DNA from: Alphaproteobacteria bacterium
GTDB taxonomy: Bacteria; Pseudomonadota; Alphaproteobacteria; Rhodobacterales; Rhodobacteraceae
Length of the DNA stretch: 64,000 nt
Reading direction: 5' to 3'
Assembly: GCA_024280735.1 (NCBI GenBank)
Contig: JAJRPO010000058.1
Coordinates: forward strand, 1-64,000
Position 1 is the stretch's first letter. Each line of letters opens with the position of its first letter. The position numbers and the translations under genes are program-made. The notes under the pieces were generated by a model, which saw only the letters and a program-made list of their open reading frames with translations, was not told the origin of the DNA and did not search any database. Shown piece after piece: positions 26,737 through 35,549 of this stretch.

Positions 26737-27168
26737 TTACTCGGTCAAATGGCGCGCCCGTGATCCCCGCTCAATCGCGGCCCCGTGCAAGCGGTCGATT
26801 TCCAACTGGTAGCGGGTTTCCTCGAGGAAACGCAGCTCACTTTCGCGCAGGCGACCATCGGCGGCGGCGACGTCGCAACACAGGGCATAAGCAGTTTCAT
26901 GGAAACGGGCGGGCAGGGAATTTTTGACAAGGCCGAACAGGGCATCCAACCCGTCCTCTTCTTCCATCAGGTCAAACACGGTTTGCGAAATCACCCGCAG
27001 ACGGTCCATGTCATACTTGGCGAAGATAGGCAGGTGATTGATGACCTGTTCAATCGACAGCAATTCCAATGTGCGGATATGTTCGTCGGAAACCGAGGTC
27101 GCGACCATCATTGCAACAAGGGCGTCTTGCAGGGTCCAGGGGGAAGGTTGCGTGGCTTGGTTGCTCAT
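26737..27168 (-). CDS. TerB-family (tellurite resistance-like) protein
   Basis: A 143-residue helical cytoplasmic protein with the TerB fold pattern: an early acidic metal-site region (QDALVAMMVATSVSDEHI), then a second similar repeat around HETAYALCCDVAAADGRLRESELRFLEE, where the D-G-x-x-x-x-x-E arrangement is the usual metal-binding motif. AAAGGGA precedes the ATG. No other ter genes are near, so a tellurite role is unlikely; isolated TerB proteins are common in Rhodobacterales and of unknown function. Confidence 0.75.
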   Translation of the reverse strand: MSNQATQPSPWTLQDALVAMMVATSVSDEHIRTLELLSIEQVINHLPIFAKYDMDRLRVISQTVFDLMEEEDGLDALFGLVKNSLPARFHETAYALCCDVAAADGRLRESELRFLEETRYQLEIDRLHGAAIERGSRARHLTE

Positions 27169-27268
27169 TTCGGTCCCTTTCAGGGGTTATTCGGGTCTAT
27201 ATTATTGACCATAGGGGCAGGGGGCAATAGGGAGTGAAACGTAAACCCAAAAGAAGCGGAATAAACCA

Positions 27269-28858
27269 ATGTCTGAAATGCGTGATCTGTGCATGACCTC
27301 CAAAGCCTGGCCCTTTGAAGAAGCGCGCAAGGTTTTGAAGCGTTTCAGGAACGGCCCGCCGGCCAAGGGTTTCGTGCTGTTTGAAACCGGTTACGGGCCA
27401 TCTGGCCTGCCCCACATCGGTACCTTTGGCGAGGTGGCGCGCACCGCGATGATCCAGCAAGCGTTCAAGGCCATCAGCGATATTCCCACCAAATTGATCA
27501 GTTTTTCCGATGATATGGACGGGATGCGCAAGGTGCCTGGCAATGTGCCGAACCCAAAAGCGCTCGAGGAACATTTGCAAAAACCGCTGTCGGTGGTGCC
27601 GGACCCGTTTGGGACGCACGACAGTTTTGGCGCCCATAACAATGCGATGCTGCGGCGGTTTCTGGATACTTTCGGGTTTGAGTATGAGTTCATCTCCTCT
27701 ACCGAATATTACAAATCCGGTGAATTCGACGAGATACTGCTGAAGTGCGTTGCGAAATATGACGAGATTATGGAAGTGATGCTGAACTCGCTGCGTGAAG
27801 AACGCCGCGGCACCTATTCCTGCTTTCTGCCGATTTGTCCCAAAACCGGGCGGGTGCTGTATGTGCCGATGAAATCGGTGGACGCGGCGGCGGGGACCAT
27901 CACCTTTGACGATCTGGACGGCGAGGAAGTGACCTTGCCTGTGACGGGCGGACAGGTGAAGCTGCAATGGAAGCCGGATTTTGGTGCCCGCTGGGCGGCG
28001 CTGGGGGTGGATTTTGAGATGTATGGCAAGGATCACTCCACCAACACCCATATCTATGACAAGATTTGCCGTATTCTGGGTGTTCCGGCACCGGGGCATT
28101 ATGTTTATGAAATGTTTCTGGACGAGGACGGGCATAAGATCTCCAAAAGTTCCGGCAACGGGATTTCGATTGATGAATGGCTGACCTATGCCAGCGCCGA
28201 GAGCCTGTCGTATTTCATGTACCAAAAACCGCGCACCGCCAAGCGGTTGCATTTTGATGTGATCCCGAAAATGGTGGATGAATATCACCAGCAATTGCGC
28301 GCCTATCCAACGCAAGAAATGAAGGCGCAGTTGAACAATCCGGTTTGGCATATCCACAATGGACAGCCGCCAGAGTCTGACATGGTGGTGCCGTTTTCGA
28401 TGCTGCTGAATTTGGCGTCAGCGTCGAGCGCCGAGAATAAAGAACAGATGTGGGGCTTTATTAATAAGTATGCGCCAGATGCCACGGCTGAAACACATCC
28501 GGGGCTGGATAGCGCGGCGGGGCATGCGGTTCGGTATTTCCATGATTTTGTGAAGCCAAGCAAAGTATACCGTGCGGCGACCGAGGTTGAGCGGGCGGCA
28601 TTGGCTGACTTGGCTGCGCGCTTGCGGGCCTGGGACGGCAAGGCGGATGGCGATACCCTGCAATCACTGGTGTTTGCGGTGGGTAAAGAGCATGGGTTTG
28701 AACCGTTGCGCGACTGGTTCAAAGCAATTTACGAGGTGCTGTTAGGGGCCTCGCAAGGGCCACGCTTTGGCGGGTTTATTGCGCTTTATGGCGTTGCGGA
28801 AACGGTTGTTTTGATTGAGCAGGGTTTGAATGGGGATTTTGTTAAGGACGCGGAATGA
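27269..28858 (+). CDS. lysK: Lysine--tRNA ligase, class I (archaeal type)
   Basis: A 529-residue class I LysRS, the archaeal form that many alphaproteobacteria use instead of class II LysS. The HIGH-type motif is [17 protein letters not shown] and the KMSKS motif is [10 protein letters not shown] four-cysteine-like insertion and the long helical C-terminal domain match the family length (about 520-530). It charges tRNA-Lys in the cytoplasm. The last four bases overlap the start of the DUF4336 gene (ATGA), so the two are translated together. Confidence 0.95.
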   Translation: MSEMRDLCMTSKAWPFEEARKVLKRFRNGPPAKGFVLFETGYGPSGLPHIGTFGEVARTAMIQQAFKAISDIPTKLISFSDDMDGMRKVPGNVPNPKALEEHLQKPLSVVPDPFGTHDSFGAHNNAMLRRFLDTFGFEYEFISSTEYYKSGEFDEILLKCVAKYDEIMEVMLNSLREERRGTYSCFLPICPKTGRVLYVPMKSVDAAAGTITFDDLDGEEVTLPVTGGQVKLQWKPDFGARWAALGVDFEMYGKDHSTNTHIYDKICRILGVPAPGHYVYEMFLDEDGHKISKSSGNGISIDEWLTYASAESLSYFMYQKPRTAKRLHFDVIPKMVDEYHQQLRAYPTQEMKAQLNNPVWHIHNGQPPESDMVVPFSMLLNLASASSAENKEQMWGFINKYAPDATAETHPGLDSAAGHAVRYFHDFVKPSKVYRAATEVERAALADLAARLRAWDGKADGDTLQSLVFAVGKEHGFEPLRDWFKAIYEVLLGASQGPRFGGFIALYGVAETVVLIEQGLNGDFVKDAE

Positions 28859-29589
28859 CCTCAGGCTACGAGCCGCTTAACACACTGAAACCCATCGGCG
28901 ACAATATTTGGATCGTTGATGGGCCGACTATCAAGTTTTATGGAATGCCATTCCCAACCCGTATGACAGTGATCCGTTTGAAGAATGGGGATCTATTCTT
29001 GCACTCGCCAATTGCTTTGGATGAGGGGTTGCTGGCCGAGTTGGATGCGCTGGGACCCGTGCGCCACTTGGTTTCGCCAAACTGGATTCATTATGCTTCT
29101 ATCAAGGTTTGGGCTGCGCGGTATTCGGAGGCGTTGACTTGGGCGTCACCCGGCGTTCGGGAGCGGGCGTTGAAGAAAAAGGTGACTGTAACCTTTAGCA
29201 ATGATCTGGGCGAGCAAGCCGCGCCAGAATGGGCAGGCGAGATCAAACAAATCATCGTTCACGGCAGTTCATTTCACGAAGAAGTGGTGTTTTTTCACGA
29301 TGCGTCAAATACCCTGATCCTGACCGACCTGATTGAGAACTTTGAAGCACAGAAAATGCCCCTGTGGTTTCGTCCGATTGTCTGGCTGATTGGCGCATTT
29401 GACAACGGCGGCGGCATGCCACGGGATATGCGTGCGACGTTCCGCAAGGGGCGGGAACCTCTGCGCCGCGCTATTGAAACAATGATAAGCTGGAGGCCAG
29501 AAAAAGTTGTGATTGCCCATGGCCGTTGGTTTGAACAAGATGGGGTTGGTGAATTGAAACGGGGTTTAGGCTGGGCCTTGCAAAAATAA
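28855..29589 (+). CDS. DUF4336 (metallo-beta-lactamase-like) protein
   Basis: A 244-residue cytoplasmic protein of the DUF4336 family: [32 protein letters not shown] is the conserved opening, GDLFLHSPI and [10 protein letters not shown] follow, and [10 protein letters not shown] and [11 protein letters not shown] supply late Asp and His residues. The fold resembles metallo-beta-lactamases, but the full HxHxDH metal motif is absent, so the catalytic state is unclear. The overlap with lysK suggests joint expression. Function is unknown. Confidence 0.78.
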   Translation: MTSGYEPLNTLKPIGDNIWIVDGPTIKFYGMPFPTRMTVIRLKNGDLFLHSPIALDEGLLAELDALGPVRHLVSPNWIHYASIKVWAARYSEALTWASPGVRERALKKKVTVTFSNDLGEQAAPEWAGEIKQIIVHGSSFHEEVVFFHDASNTLILTDLIENFEAQKMPLWFRPIVWLIGAFDNGGGMPRDMRATFRKGREPLRRAIETMISWRPEKVVIAHGRWFEQDGVGELKRGLGWALQK

Positions 29590-29595
29590 CCGGTT

Positions 29596-29609
29596 TTGAC
29601 TTGTATCAA
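29596..29609. promoter_or_regulatory. FNR-like box before the universal stress gene
   Basis: TTGACTTGTATCAA matches TTGAT-N4-ATCAA with one change (C for T at position 5). Its centre is 63 bases before the Usp start codon. FnrL control of universal stress genes is known in Rhodobacterales relatives; here it is inferred from the site alone. Confidence 0.6.
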
Positions 29610-29665
29610 GGTGCCGGGAAATCACTGCAGCTATAATCTAAATGACGTTAAAACTGGAGGTCGCT

Positions 29666-30073
29666 ATGTATAAAAATATTCTCGTTCCCGTATCGCTGGA
29701 TCAAGAGCGCAACACACCGCGCGCGTTGGAGGCGGCCAAAGTTCTGTTGTCAGCCGGGGGCACCCTCACGGCGGTTTATGTGGATGAACCGATCCCGACC
29801 TTTGCCACCAGCTATCTGCCCAATGGCTATGAGGAAGAACGGCGTTTGGGATTGACCGAAGGGTTAAAAGAGGCCGTTGCCCATGTGCCCGGCATTACCC
29901 GTGAAGTGTTGTTTGGCAGCCCCGGCCAAAAGATCGTTGAATATGCCCGTGACAACGATATCGATTGCATTATTGTCGCGTCGCATCGGCCGGGATTGCA
30001 GGATTATTTTCTTGGTTCTACGGCGGCGCGGGTGGTGCGTCATGCATCCTGCGCAGTTCATGTGGTGCGCTAG
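29666..30073 (+). CDS. Universal stress protein (UspA family)
   Basis: A 135-residue cytoplasmic Usp-fold protein. MYKNILVPVSLDQE begins the fold, and GSPGQKIVEYARDNDIDCIIVASHRPG is followed by LGSTAARVVRHASCAVHVVR. The last part carries the G-S-T nucleotide contact of the ATP-binding type, though the family G-x-x-G spacing is a little altered. The start is ATG 29666, with GGAGG 6 bases upstream, not 29642. A low-oxygen role is suggested by the FNR-like box at 29596. Confidence 0.88.
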   Translation: MYKNILVPVSLDQERNTPRALEAAKVLLSAGGTLTAVYVDEPIPTFATSYLPNGYEEERRLGLTEGLKEAVAHVPGITREVLFGSPGQKIVEYARDNDIDCIIVASHRPGLQDYFLGSTAARVVRHASCAVHVVR

Positions 30074-30164
30074 AGAGAATCCCAGAATCACCCGCTGCAA
30101 CATAGAATTTATTGTTGCGGCGTGGTGAAATAGCGATTCACCTAACAGGTTGAAGCTGTTTGGA

Positions 30165-30215
30165 AAATGCAAATACGTGCATGTATTTGCATTTTTGCAT
30201 GTAATTTGCTATACT
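30165..30215 (+). promoter_or_regulatory. Promoter with overlapping palindrome, DUF2147-like gene
   Basis: The -35 box TTGCAT (30187-30192) and the -10 box TATACT (30210-30215), 17 bases apart, form a good sigma70-type promoter 24 bases before the start codon. A perfect 12-bp inverted repeat, AAATGCAAATAC (30165-30176) and GTATTTGCATTT (30183-30194), covers the -35, which suits a repressor site. The palindrome might also end the Usp transcript. Confidence 0.55.
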
Positions 30216-30238
30216 CCCGCAATCTCTGGGAGGAAAAG

Positions 30239-30583
30239 ATGAAAGATTTAACAAAACTGGGCGCAATTGTGCTTGTTGGGGCGATGCTGGCTGGCACCGT
30301 CGCAAGTGCTGAAACGACTGAATATTTGCGGGAAGGCTCGCAAACCATTCAAGTTATTAAGCAGGGCGGAAAACTGTATTGTAGGCGGGTTTCGGATGGG
30401 TACGAGATGTGCAATGGCATGCTTGAACAGGCCGATGGCACTTGGCAGGGTAGAAAGATGAAACACCCCGACATGCCTGGTTTTATGAAATTCAGGGGTA
30501 CAGTTACCTTTAAGGCCAATGGCCTGAGCATCAAAGGTTGCACGATTGGCATATGTGACACCGAGAACTGGACAAAGAAGTAA
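30239..30583 (+). CDS. Small secreted DUF2147-like protein
   Basis: A 114-residue exported protein: signal peptide MKDLTKLGAIVLVGAMLAGT ending ASA before ETTEY. The C-terminal half (GTVTFKANGLSIKGCTIGICDTENWTKK) follows the end pattern of DUF2147, where a small domain closes with L-x-x-x-G-C...C...W. Four cysteines could form two disulfides (CRR...MCN and GCTIGIC). The start is ATG 30239, with GGGAGG 6 bases upstream; the longer frame to 30167 runs through the promoter. Function is unknown; it is probably periplasmic. The domain match is moderate. Confidence 0.6.
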   Translation: MKDLTKLGAIVLVGAMLAGTVASAETTEYLREGSQTIQVIKQGGKLYCRRVSDGYEMCNGMLEQADGTWQGRKMKHPDMPGFMKFRGTVTFKANGLSIKGCTIGICDTENWTKK

Positions 30584-30590
30584 CATCTTG

Positions 30591-30616
30591 AAACCGCAGT
30601 ATTAAACCTGCGGTTT
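30591..30616 (+). terminator. Hairpin after the DUF2147-like gene
   Basis: AAACCGCAG (30591-30599) and CTGCGGTTT (30608-30616) form a 9-bp perfect stem beginning 8 bases after the stop. The A/T ends act as the T tract in both directions, though it is short. Confidence 0.55.
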
Positions 30617-30808
30617 CGCTGCTGTCTGTGCGCATTCCGAGCATGTAGCGTACGCTGCTGTCACGCAGTATTAATCCAAAATTGATATTCCCACAAAGTC
30701 CGGCACGCAATGGTGTCCGGTAAAAACTGCGAGACTTTGTGTTTTTGCGCGGCCCCGGCAGGGGAGTACGGGTGTATTCAACCCGTCCGCGCCTTGAAAG
30801 GAATTTTG

Positions 30809-33103
30809 ATGAACAAGGCAATTACCGACGGCATTCAATTGATGCCCCCTGCGTTTGAATTCGGCTTGGATGTTTGGTCTAGCGAGGATGGCACCCCCGG
30901 TTCACCAACCTATGACGGCGCACCCAATGCAACGCTGATCGCGGCGGACCCGGATTTTGCCGGTTGTCTGGAACTGCAAAAAACCAGCGCAACGCAAAAG
31001 CTGCGCTATACTGGCGAAACCCCTATGCTCGTGGGGTGCTATTGGCGTATTCGGGCCCGCGTGAAGGCGATTAGCGGGCCGCTGCCATCGGTGCGCATTG
31101 CGTCTTGGGCGGGGCAAACGGGCGGTTCTCATGTTTCTGGTGTGACAGAAGTGGGGGCCTCGACCGCCCTGACGACCTATGGCGAAGTGGTTGAAATTTC
31201 GGCAATTGTTGGCTCTGGTGCGCGTACAGGTGTTGATTTGCAATGGGGGCAAGTACCGACATTCGGGCATTTTGGCATTGATCTGACGGGGGCAAATTCC
31301 GGTGTTATCCGGATTGATGATATTATCATCGAAGATGTGACCGCATTTTTTCAAGGGTCCAAAATTGACGTGGTTGATGTGCGCGATTATGGGGCTGTCG
31401 GGGATGGTTTGACGGATAACACCGCAGCGTTTGAGGCCGCGGATGCGGCGGCGGCGGGGCGCATAGTTCTGGTGCCTGAAGGGGTGTATTTCCTTGGCAG
31501 CACGGTAACGATCAATTCGGAAATCCGTTTTCAGGGCACGGTGACGATGCCCGCGAATGCCATTTTCCAATTGCTGCAAAACTTTGATTTCCCGACGTAT
31601 TTCACGGCTTTCGGTGATGAGCAGCTGGCCTTTGAAAAAGCATTGCAGGCCTTGTTCAATTTCACCGACCATGAGGAATTGGATCTGGGCGGGCGTAGTA
31701 TTGACCTGCATGGTCCGGTGGATGTCCATACAGTTGTTGGCAACAAAGATGTGTTTTCCAACCGGCGGGTCATTCGTAACGGGCAGCTAAATTCGGTGAC
31801 GAATTCGGCGTGGGACGATGTGCAGGTGACGGCAAGTGCCAGCTATGATCCGGGTGATTTGCTTACGTTGACCAGCGTCAGCAATATCGCCACGATTCCG
31901 GTTGGGGCGTTGATTACAGGGACTGGCGTCGGGCGCGAGGTCTACGTGCGTTCGGTGAATACCAGCAATAACACCATCACCACCAGCCGGCCGCTGTGGG
32001 GCGCGCCAAGCAGCCAGACTTACACCTTTACCCGCTTTCAGTATCAGCTGGATTTTTCAGGTTTTACCACGCTGAAACGGTTTGTGATCGACAATGTCAA
32101 TTTTTCCTGCGGCGGCAAGAGCAGCGCGGTGATGTTGGCAGATGCGGGGCTGATCATGCATGTGAAAGACTGTTTTTTCATATCGCCAAAAGATCGAGGT
32201 CTGACCTCGATAGGGACAGCGTGTTCGGGGATATTGTTGGACCGCAATCAATGGCTGTCAAATGAACAGGCGTTGGCACCACAGGACCGCGTTACAATCG
32301 GGTTCAATATCAATGCCAATGACCCCAAAATTCGTGAAAACCGGGCGGTGCGGTTCAAACATTGGGGGGTGATTTCAGGCGGTGGCGGGTTGATTGTTGG
32401 CAATCATTTCTTTCAGGGTGACCCCATGGGCGGCGGCATTCGGACGGCAGGTTTGGTTATTGCCCAGAACCATCCGAAGACCAGCATTGTTTGTAACTAT
32501 ATTGATAACTGTTCGATTGACTGGACAAATGAGCATGACGCAACACCCGATATTGTCAACGGGTTTTCTTTTGGTGGCTTAACAATTACCGCCAATCATT
32601 TTACGTCATCTGAATCTGTTGCCTGGTTCTCGTGGTTACAGCTTAAACCACATGGCACTGGCCATTTCATCAATGGCTTGAATATTTCTGGAAATGTTTT
32701 CAAAGCGCTAACAGGGCCGAATCTGGAGCGTGTTGATCGGGTGGACAGCTCAATTGCCGGGATGTTACCAGAACGTTACCGCAATATTAACGTGAGCGGG
32801 AACACGTTCACCAATGTAGATGAACCGTTTATGAATCCTGTCCACTTGGTGGCGGCGCAGGGTTCGGTAAGCACAAGTTGGCGCACAGATGCGGCGCAGT
32901 TTTTGCCCTTTGAAGGCAGCGCGCGCAACATGACTGCGGCGGTTCCCGAGGGGGCAATCAAAAACGGTTCTAACGCCAAAGTGTATACGCAGCCCTATTT
33001 TGAGGGCGAAAAAGGTGCGGGCGGTACGGCGTTTGATTTGTTCTGGTCAGAACCAGTCAAAGGATCAGTGCGCTGTACCATTCGCTGTGATGATTTCACC
33101 TAG
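30809..33103 (+). CDS. Right-handed beta-helix, pectate lyase-like (GH28-related) protein, possible GTA/phage spike
   Basis: A 764-residue protein without signal peptide. Residues 1-185 look like a carbohydrate-binding beta-sandwich (WRIRARVKAISG, GHFGIDLTGANSGVIRIDDI). From about 187 the segment VRDYGAVGDGLTDNTAAFEAA is the standard start of a Pectate_lyase_3/GH28-type beta helix, followed by many short turns. The start is ATG 30809, with GAAAGGAA upstream, not the longer frame. Proteins of this architecture are conserved in Rhodobacterales, and I recall the head-spike protein GhsB of the Rhodobacter gene transfer agent as similar; that link is from memory and unproven. No phage genes lie nearby. 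It is a single-gene unit. Confidence 0.7.
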   Translation: MNKAITDGIQLMPPAFEFGLDVWSSEDGTPGSPTYDGAPNATLIAADPDFAGCLELQKTSATQKLRYTGETPMLVGCYWRIRARVKAISGPLPSVRIASWAGQTGGSHVSGVTEVGASTALTTYGEVVEISAIVGSGARTGVDLQWGQVPTFGHFGIDLTGANSGVIRIDDIIIEDVTAFFQGSKIDVVDVRDYGAVGDGLTDNTAAFEAADAAAAGRIVLVPEGVYFLGSTVTINSEIRFQGTVTMPANAIFQLLQNFDFPTYFTAFGDEQLAFEKALQALFNFTDHEELDLGGRSIDLHGPVDVHTVVGNKDVFSNRRVIRNGQLNSVTNSAWDDVQVTASASYDPGDLLTLTSVSNIATIPVGALITGTGVGREVYVRSVNTSNNTITTSRPLWGAPSSQTYTFTRFQYQLDFSGFTTLKRFVIDNVNFSCGGKSSAVMLADAGLIMHVKDCFFISPKDRGLTSIGTACSGILLDRNQWLSNEQALAPQDRVTIGFNINANDPKIRENRAVRFKHWGVISGGGGLIVGNHFFQGDPMGGGIRTAGLVIAQNHPKTSIVCNYIDNCSIDWTNEHDATPDIVNGFSFGGLTITANHFTSSESVAWFSWLQLKPHGTGHFINGLNISGNVFKALTGPNLERVDRVDSSIAGMLPERYRNINVSGNTFTNVDEPFMNPVHLVAAQGSVSTSWRTDAAQFLPFEGSARNMTAAVPEGAIKNGSNAKVYTQPYFEGEKGAGGTAFDLFWSEPVKGSVRCTIRCDDFT

Positions 33104-33122
33104 GTCCTGCGCATTAAACCGT

Positions 33123-33152
33123 AAAAACCCGCGTCATTTGGCGCGGGTTTTT
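33123..33152. terminator. Bidirectional terminator between the beta-helix and PopZ-like genes
   Basis: AAAAACCCGCG (33123-33133) and CGCGGGTTTTT (33142-33152), 11-bp stem with an 8-base loop and T tracts on both strands. It lies between two convergent genes whose stop codons end at 33103 and start at 33157. Confidence 0.92.
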
Positions 33153-33156
33153 GGGG

Positions 33157-33948
33157 TTATTCAAAATCCCGAGACGCCAAAGCACGGTGAATCTCGCGGC
33201 GCACCAATTTGCGGACGTTGCGGGTGATCCGGTCGCCCAGTTCGCCTTGCAACTCTGAACGGACCATTTCGGAAACCAACTCGCGTAGAGCCTCTTCGTC
33301 AAGGTAGGTGTCCGAATCAGAGGTGTAATCAACCTCGTCATAACCGTAGGTCGCGGTCTCTGGCGCATTGTCTTGCAGTTCAGACTCGGCGGCGACCTCA
33401 TTTTCAGGCACCGTTTCCTCGGTAATTGGGTGGAGGATTTCGGGGTGGAACGAGGTGTCAGGCTCTGGTTTCGGTGAGTCCAGTTCAGGCACCAATTCGA
33501 TGGTTTCGGCTTGTGGCTCGCTCTCGGCCATAATTTTTGGCGGGACAGTTACCGATTCTGGCTCAGGGTCTTCGACTTCTTGACCGGTAAATCCCCTTAC
33601 TTCTGCCTCAAACGGTGCATCCTGTGTTTCGGTTTCTTGATCAAGAACTTCTGCAAAGGGCGCATCTTCCTGGGGGGGCTGGAAAAAAGTTTCCGGCTCC
33701 TGCGGGGTTTCTGCGCTTACGGGTGCTTGGAATATTTCTTCGGCACGAGCGGGGAGCGCGGTCTCTGGTACGCGAAAGGCAGGCGTTAGCACCAATTTTT
33801 CTGGTACTTCTACTGCGGTCTCAACTGTCTTTTTTGCTACATTATCTGCAACTATTTCATTTGTTACGGTGCGTGCTTCCTCGGAAACCAGCCTGCGGAT
33901 GGACGACAATACGTCCTCCACATCCATTTTTCTACCTGCGTCGGACAT
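33157..33948 (-). CDS. PopZ-like (DUF2497) polar organising protein candidate
   Basis: A 263-residue acidic cytoplasmic protein with three parts. The N-terminal helix MDVEDVLSSIRRLVSEEA (residues 8-25) is close to the PopZ opening MEEILASIRRIISED. A long Pro/Glu-rich disordered linker covers about 30-205. The C-terminal helices, LDEEALRELVSEMVRSELQG and DRITRNVRKLVRREIHRALA, resemble the PopZ oligomerisation end. PopZ gathers chromosome-segregation and cell-cycle proteins at the pole. The linker is longer than in Caulobacter. The start is ATG 33948, with AAGGAGAGGG upstream. The call rests on layout and the N-terminal motif. Confidence 0.6.
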   Translation of the reverse strand: MSDAGRKMDVEDVLSSIRRLVSEEARTVTNEIVADNVAKKTVETAVEVPEKLVLTPAFRVPETALPARAEEIFQAPVSAETPQEPETFFQPPQEDAPFAEVLDQETETQDAPFEAEVRGFTGQEVEDPEPESVTVPPKIMAESEPQAETIELVPELDSPKPEPDTSFHPEILHPITEETVPENEVAAESELQDNAPETATYGYDEVDYTSDSDTYLDEEALRELVSEMVRSELQGELGDRITRNVRKLVRREIHRALASRDFE

Positions 33949-34061
33949 TCGCCCTCTCCTTTTGCCTCGGTCGCAGTGTACCGAGATCGGCGAGTCCAAA
34001 CAACAGGGATTTCGGGGTGATGTTAACGAATTGCCCGCAACTGTGGCGATTCAATCAGCCT

Positions 34062-35477
34062 CTAGTTTTTGCGGCGCTTAAGCAGTTTGTCAAATATCTT
34101 TGAGCGTTTCAGGCCCAAAGGATTGGATTGCTGTTTGCTGACTTTGACATAATTCACATCGGGATTGTAGATTGGCACACCTAGTTTTAGATGCTCTGCT
34201 GTTAGCAGCCCCATTTCCGACAATACAGAATAAGCAGCCACATATTCATCGCGAATCGCTGACACGAGATTTGAACGGGCGGTCAAAACTTCTTGTTCAG
34301 CATTAAGCGTATCAAGGGTTGTGCGTGCGCCGAGCTTGGCCTCTTCGCGCACACCTTCAAAGGCAACAAGTGCAGCGCGCACCTGTTCGCGACCAGACAC
34401 AATCGAGGCCCGCGCTACTTGCAACGTGGTAAAAGCATTTCGCAGGCTTTGGCGGGTGATATAGCCCTGTAATTGCACATTGGCCTGACTTTGTTCATAG
34501 CCGGCAAGGGCACGGCGGCGCGCGCTGTTGAGTTTGCCGCCGGCATAGATATTCATTGCACCCGTGATTTCAGCAGTCAGTGAATTGTTGGTCAAAGTTG
34601 TGTTAGTGCCAGTGTTGCGCCCTATCGTGTGGGTCAATGAGGCATCAAATTGTGGGTGGCGGTTTTTGTTAACCGATTGCAGAGTAAGCTCAGCAGCCTT
34701 GGCACTGAATTGTGCTTGCACCACGCGGGGATGTCTGGAAATGGCCACGGCCTCAGCTTTGGTCACGGTTGACGGGATTTTCGGTGTAGGTGGTGGGGTG
34801 CGCAGGTTTCTGGGTTTGCTGCCGACAACGGCCACATAACTGTCAACGGAACGCATCAGATTGCCGCGATTGGCGGCAAGCGTGCTGAGCGCGGAGGCAA
34901 GGCGAGCCTGTGCCTGACTAACATCTGTGCGAGTGACTTCGCCAACTGCAAACCGATCATTGGCGGCGCGCACCTGTTCGCGCAAAACCCGCACGTTGTT
35001 ATTCGCCAGACGTACAAAGGCCTGAGAGCTGCGCACATTCATAAAGGCGGTTACAGTATTCAATAAAACGGTCTGTTCCACGTTTTTCAACGCCTGACGT
35101 GATGCCAGCAACGACATGCGCGCCGCATGAACATCAAGTCGGTCTGCCCCACCATCATAGAGTTGCAAGCCCAATCGTGTGGAAAAGCTAAGCGTTGCCT
35201 GGCCAGTGTTGCCAGGCGCGCCAAAACCGGTGTTTCCCAGATCCTTTACACGGGATAATCTGCCTGACTGTGACAGGGTGGGCAACAAGTCACCACGTTG
35301 GTTGATGACATCCTCAACCGCAATGCGTTCCACCGCCTGTTGGCCGCGCAATTGCGGGTTTGTTGTATAGGCCTGTACCAAGGCATCGGCGAGCGAGGTG
35401 GTTTGAGCGGTTGCGATCCCCGCACCTGACCAGATGATCAGTCCGGAGGTCACTGCTGTTTTTAGCCACTTTGTCAT
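34062..35477 (-). CDS. tolC: TolC-family outer-membrane efflux/type I secretion protein
   Basis: A 471-residue outer-membrane channel protein: signal peptide ending ATAQ, then TTSLADALVQAYTTNPQLRGQQAVERIAVEDVINQRGDLLPTLS, the first of the two internal TolC repeats. The second starts near KAEAVAISRHPRVVQAQFSAKAAELTLQSVNKNRHPQFD. Long helices with GARTTLDTLNAEQEVLTARSNLVSA near the end are typical. It forms the trimeric exit duct for efflux pumps and type I secretion. pcm lies 72 bases upstream on the same strand, an arrangement common in Rhodobacterales. Confidence 0.93.
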   Translation of the reverse strand: MTKWLKTAVTSGLIIWSGAGIATAQTTSLADALVQAYTTNPQLRGQQAVERIAVEDVINQRGDLLPTLSQSGRLSRVKDLGNTGFGAPGNTGQATLSFSTRLGLQLYDGGADRLDVHAARMSLLASRQALKNVEQTVLLNTVTAFMNVRSSQAFVRLANNNVRVLREQVRAANDRFAVGEVTRTDVSQAQARLASALSTLAANRGNLMRSVDSYVAVVGSKPRNLRTPPPTPKIPSTVTKAEAVAISRHPRVVQAQFSAKAAELTLQSVNKNRHPQFDASLTHTIGRNTGTNTTLTNNSLTAEITGAMNIYAGGKLNSARRRALAGYEQSQANVQLQGYITRQSLRNAFTTLQVARASIVSGREQVRAALVAFEGVREEAKLGARTTLDTLNAEQEVLTARSNLVSAIRDEYVAAYSVLSEMGLLTAEHLKLGVPIYNPDVNYVKVSKQQSNPLGLKRSKIFDKLLKRRKN

Positions 35478-35549
35478 AAAAACCTATCCTTGGTCTGATC
35501 GCCGCAACACGGCGAAAATTCTTCTTGGGGCACAATAAGCGTGCCGTTG

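Noticed and set aside
26737-27168. Tellurite resistance locus
   Set aside because: Only a lone TerB-fold gene is present; no terC, terD or terZ neighbours.
27197-28357. 386-codon frame on the minus strand
   Set aside because: Shadow of lysK, which has full synthetase motifs.
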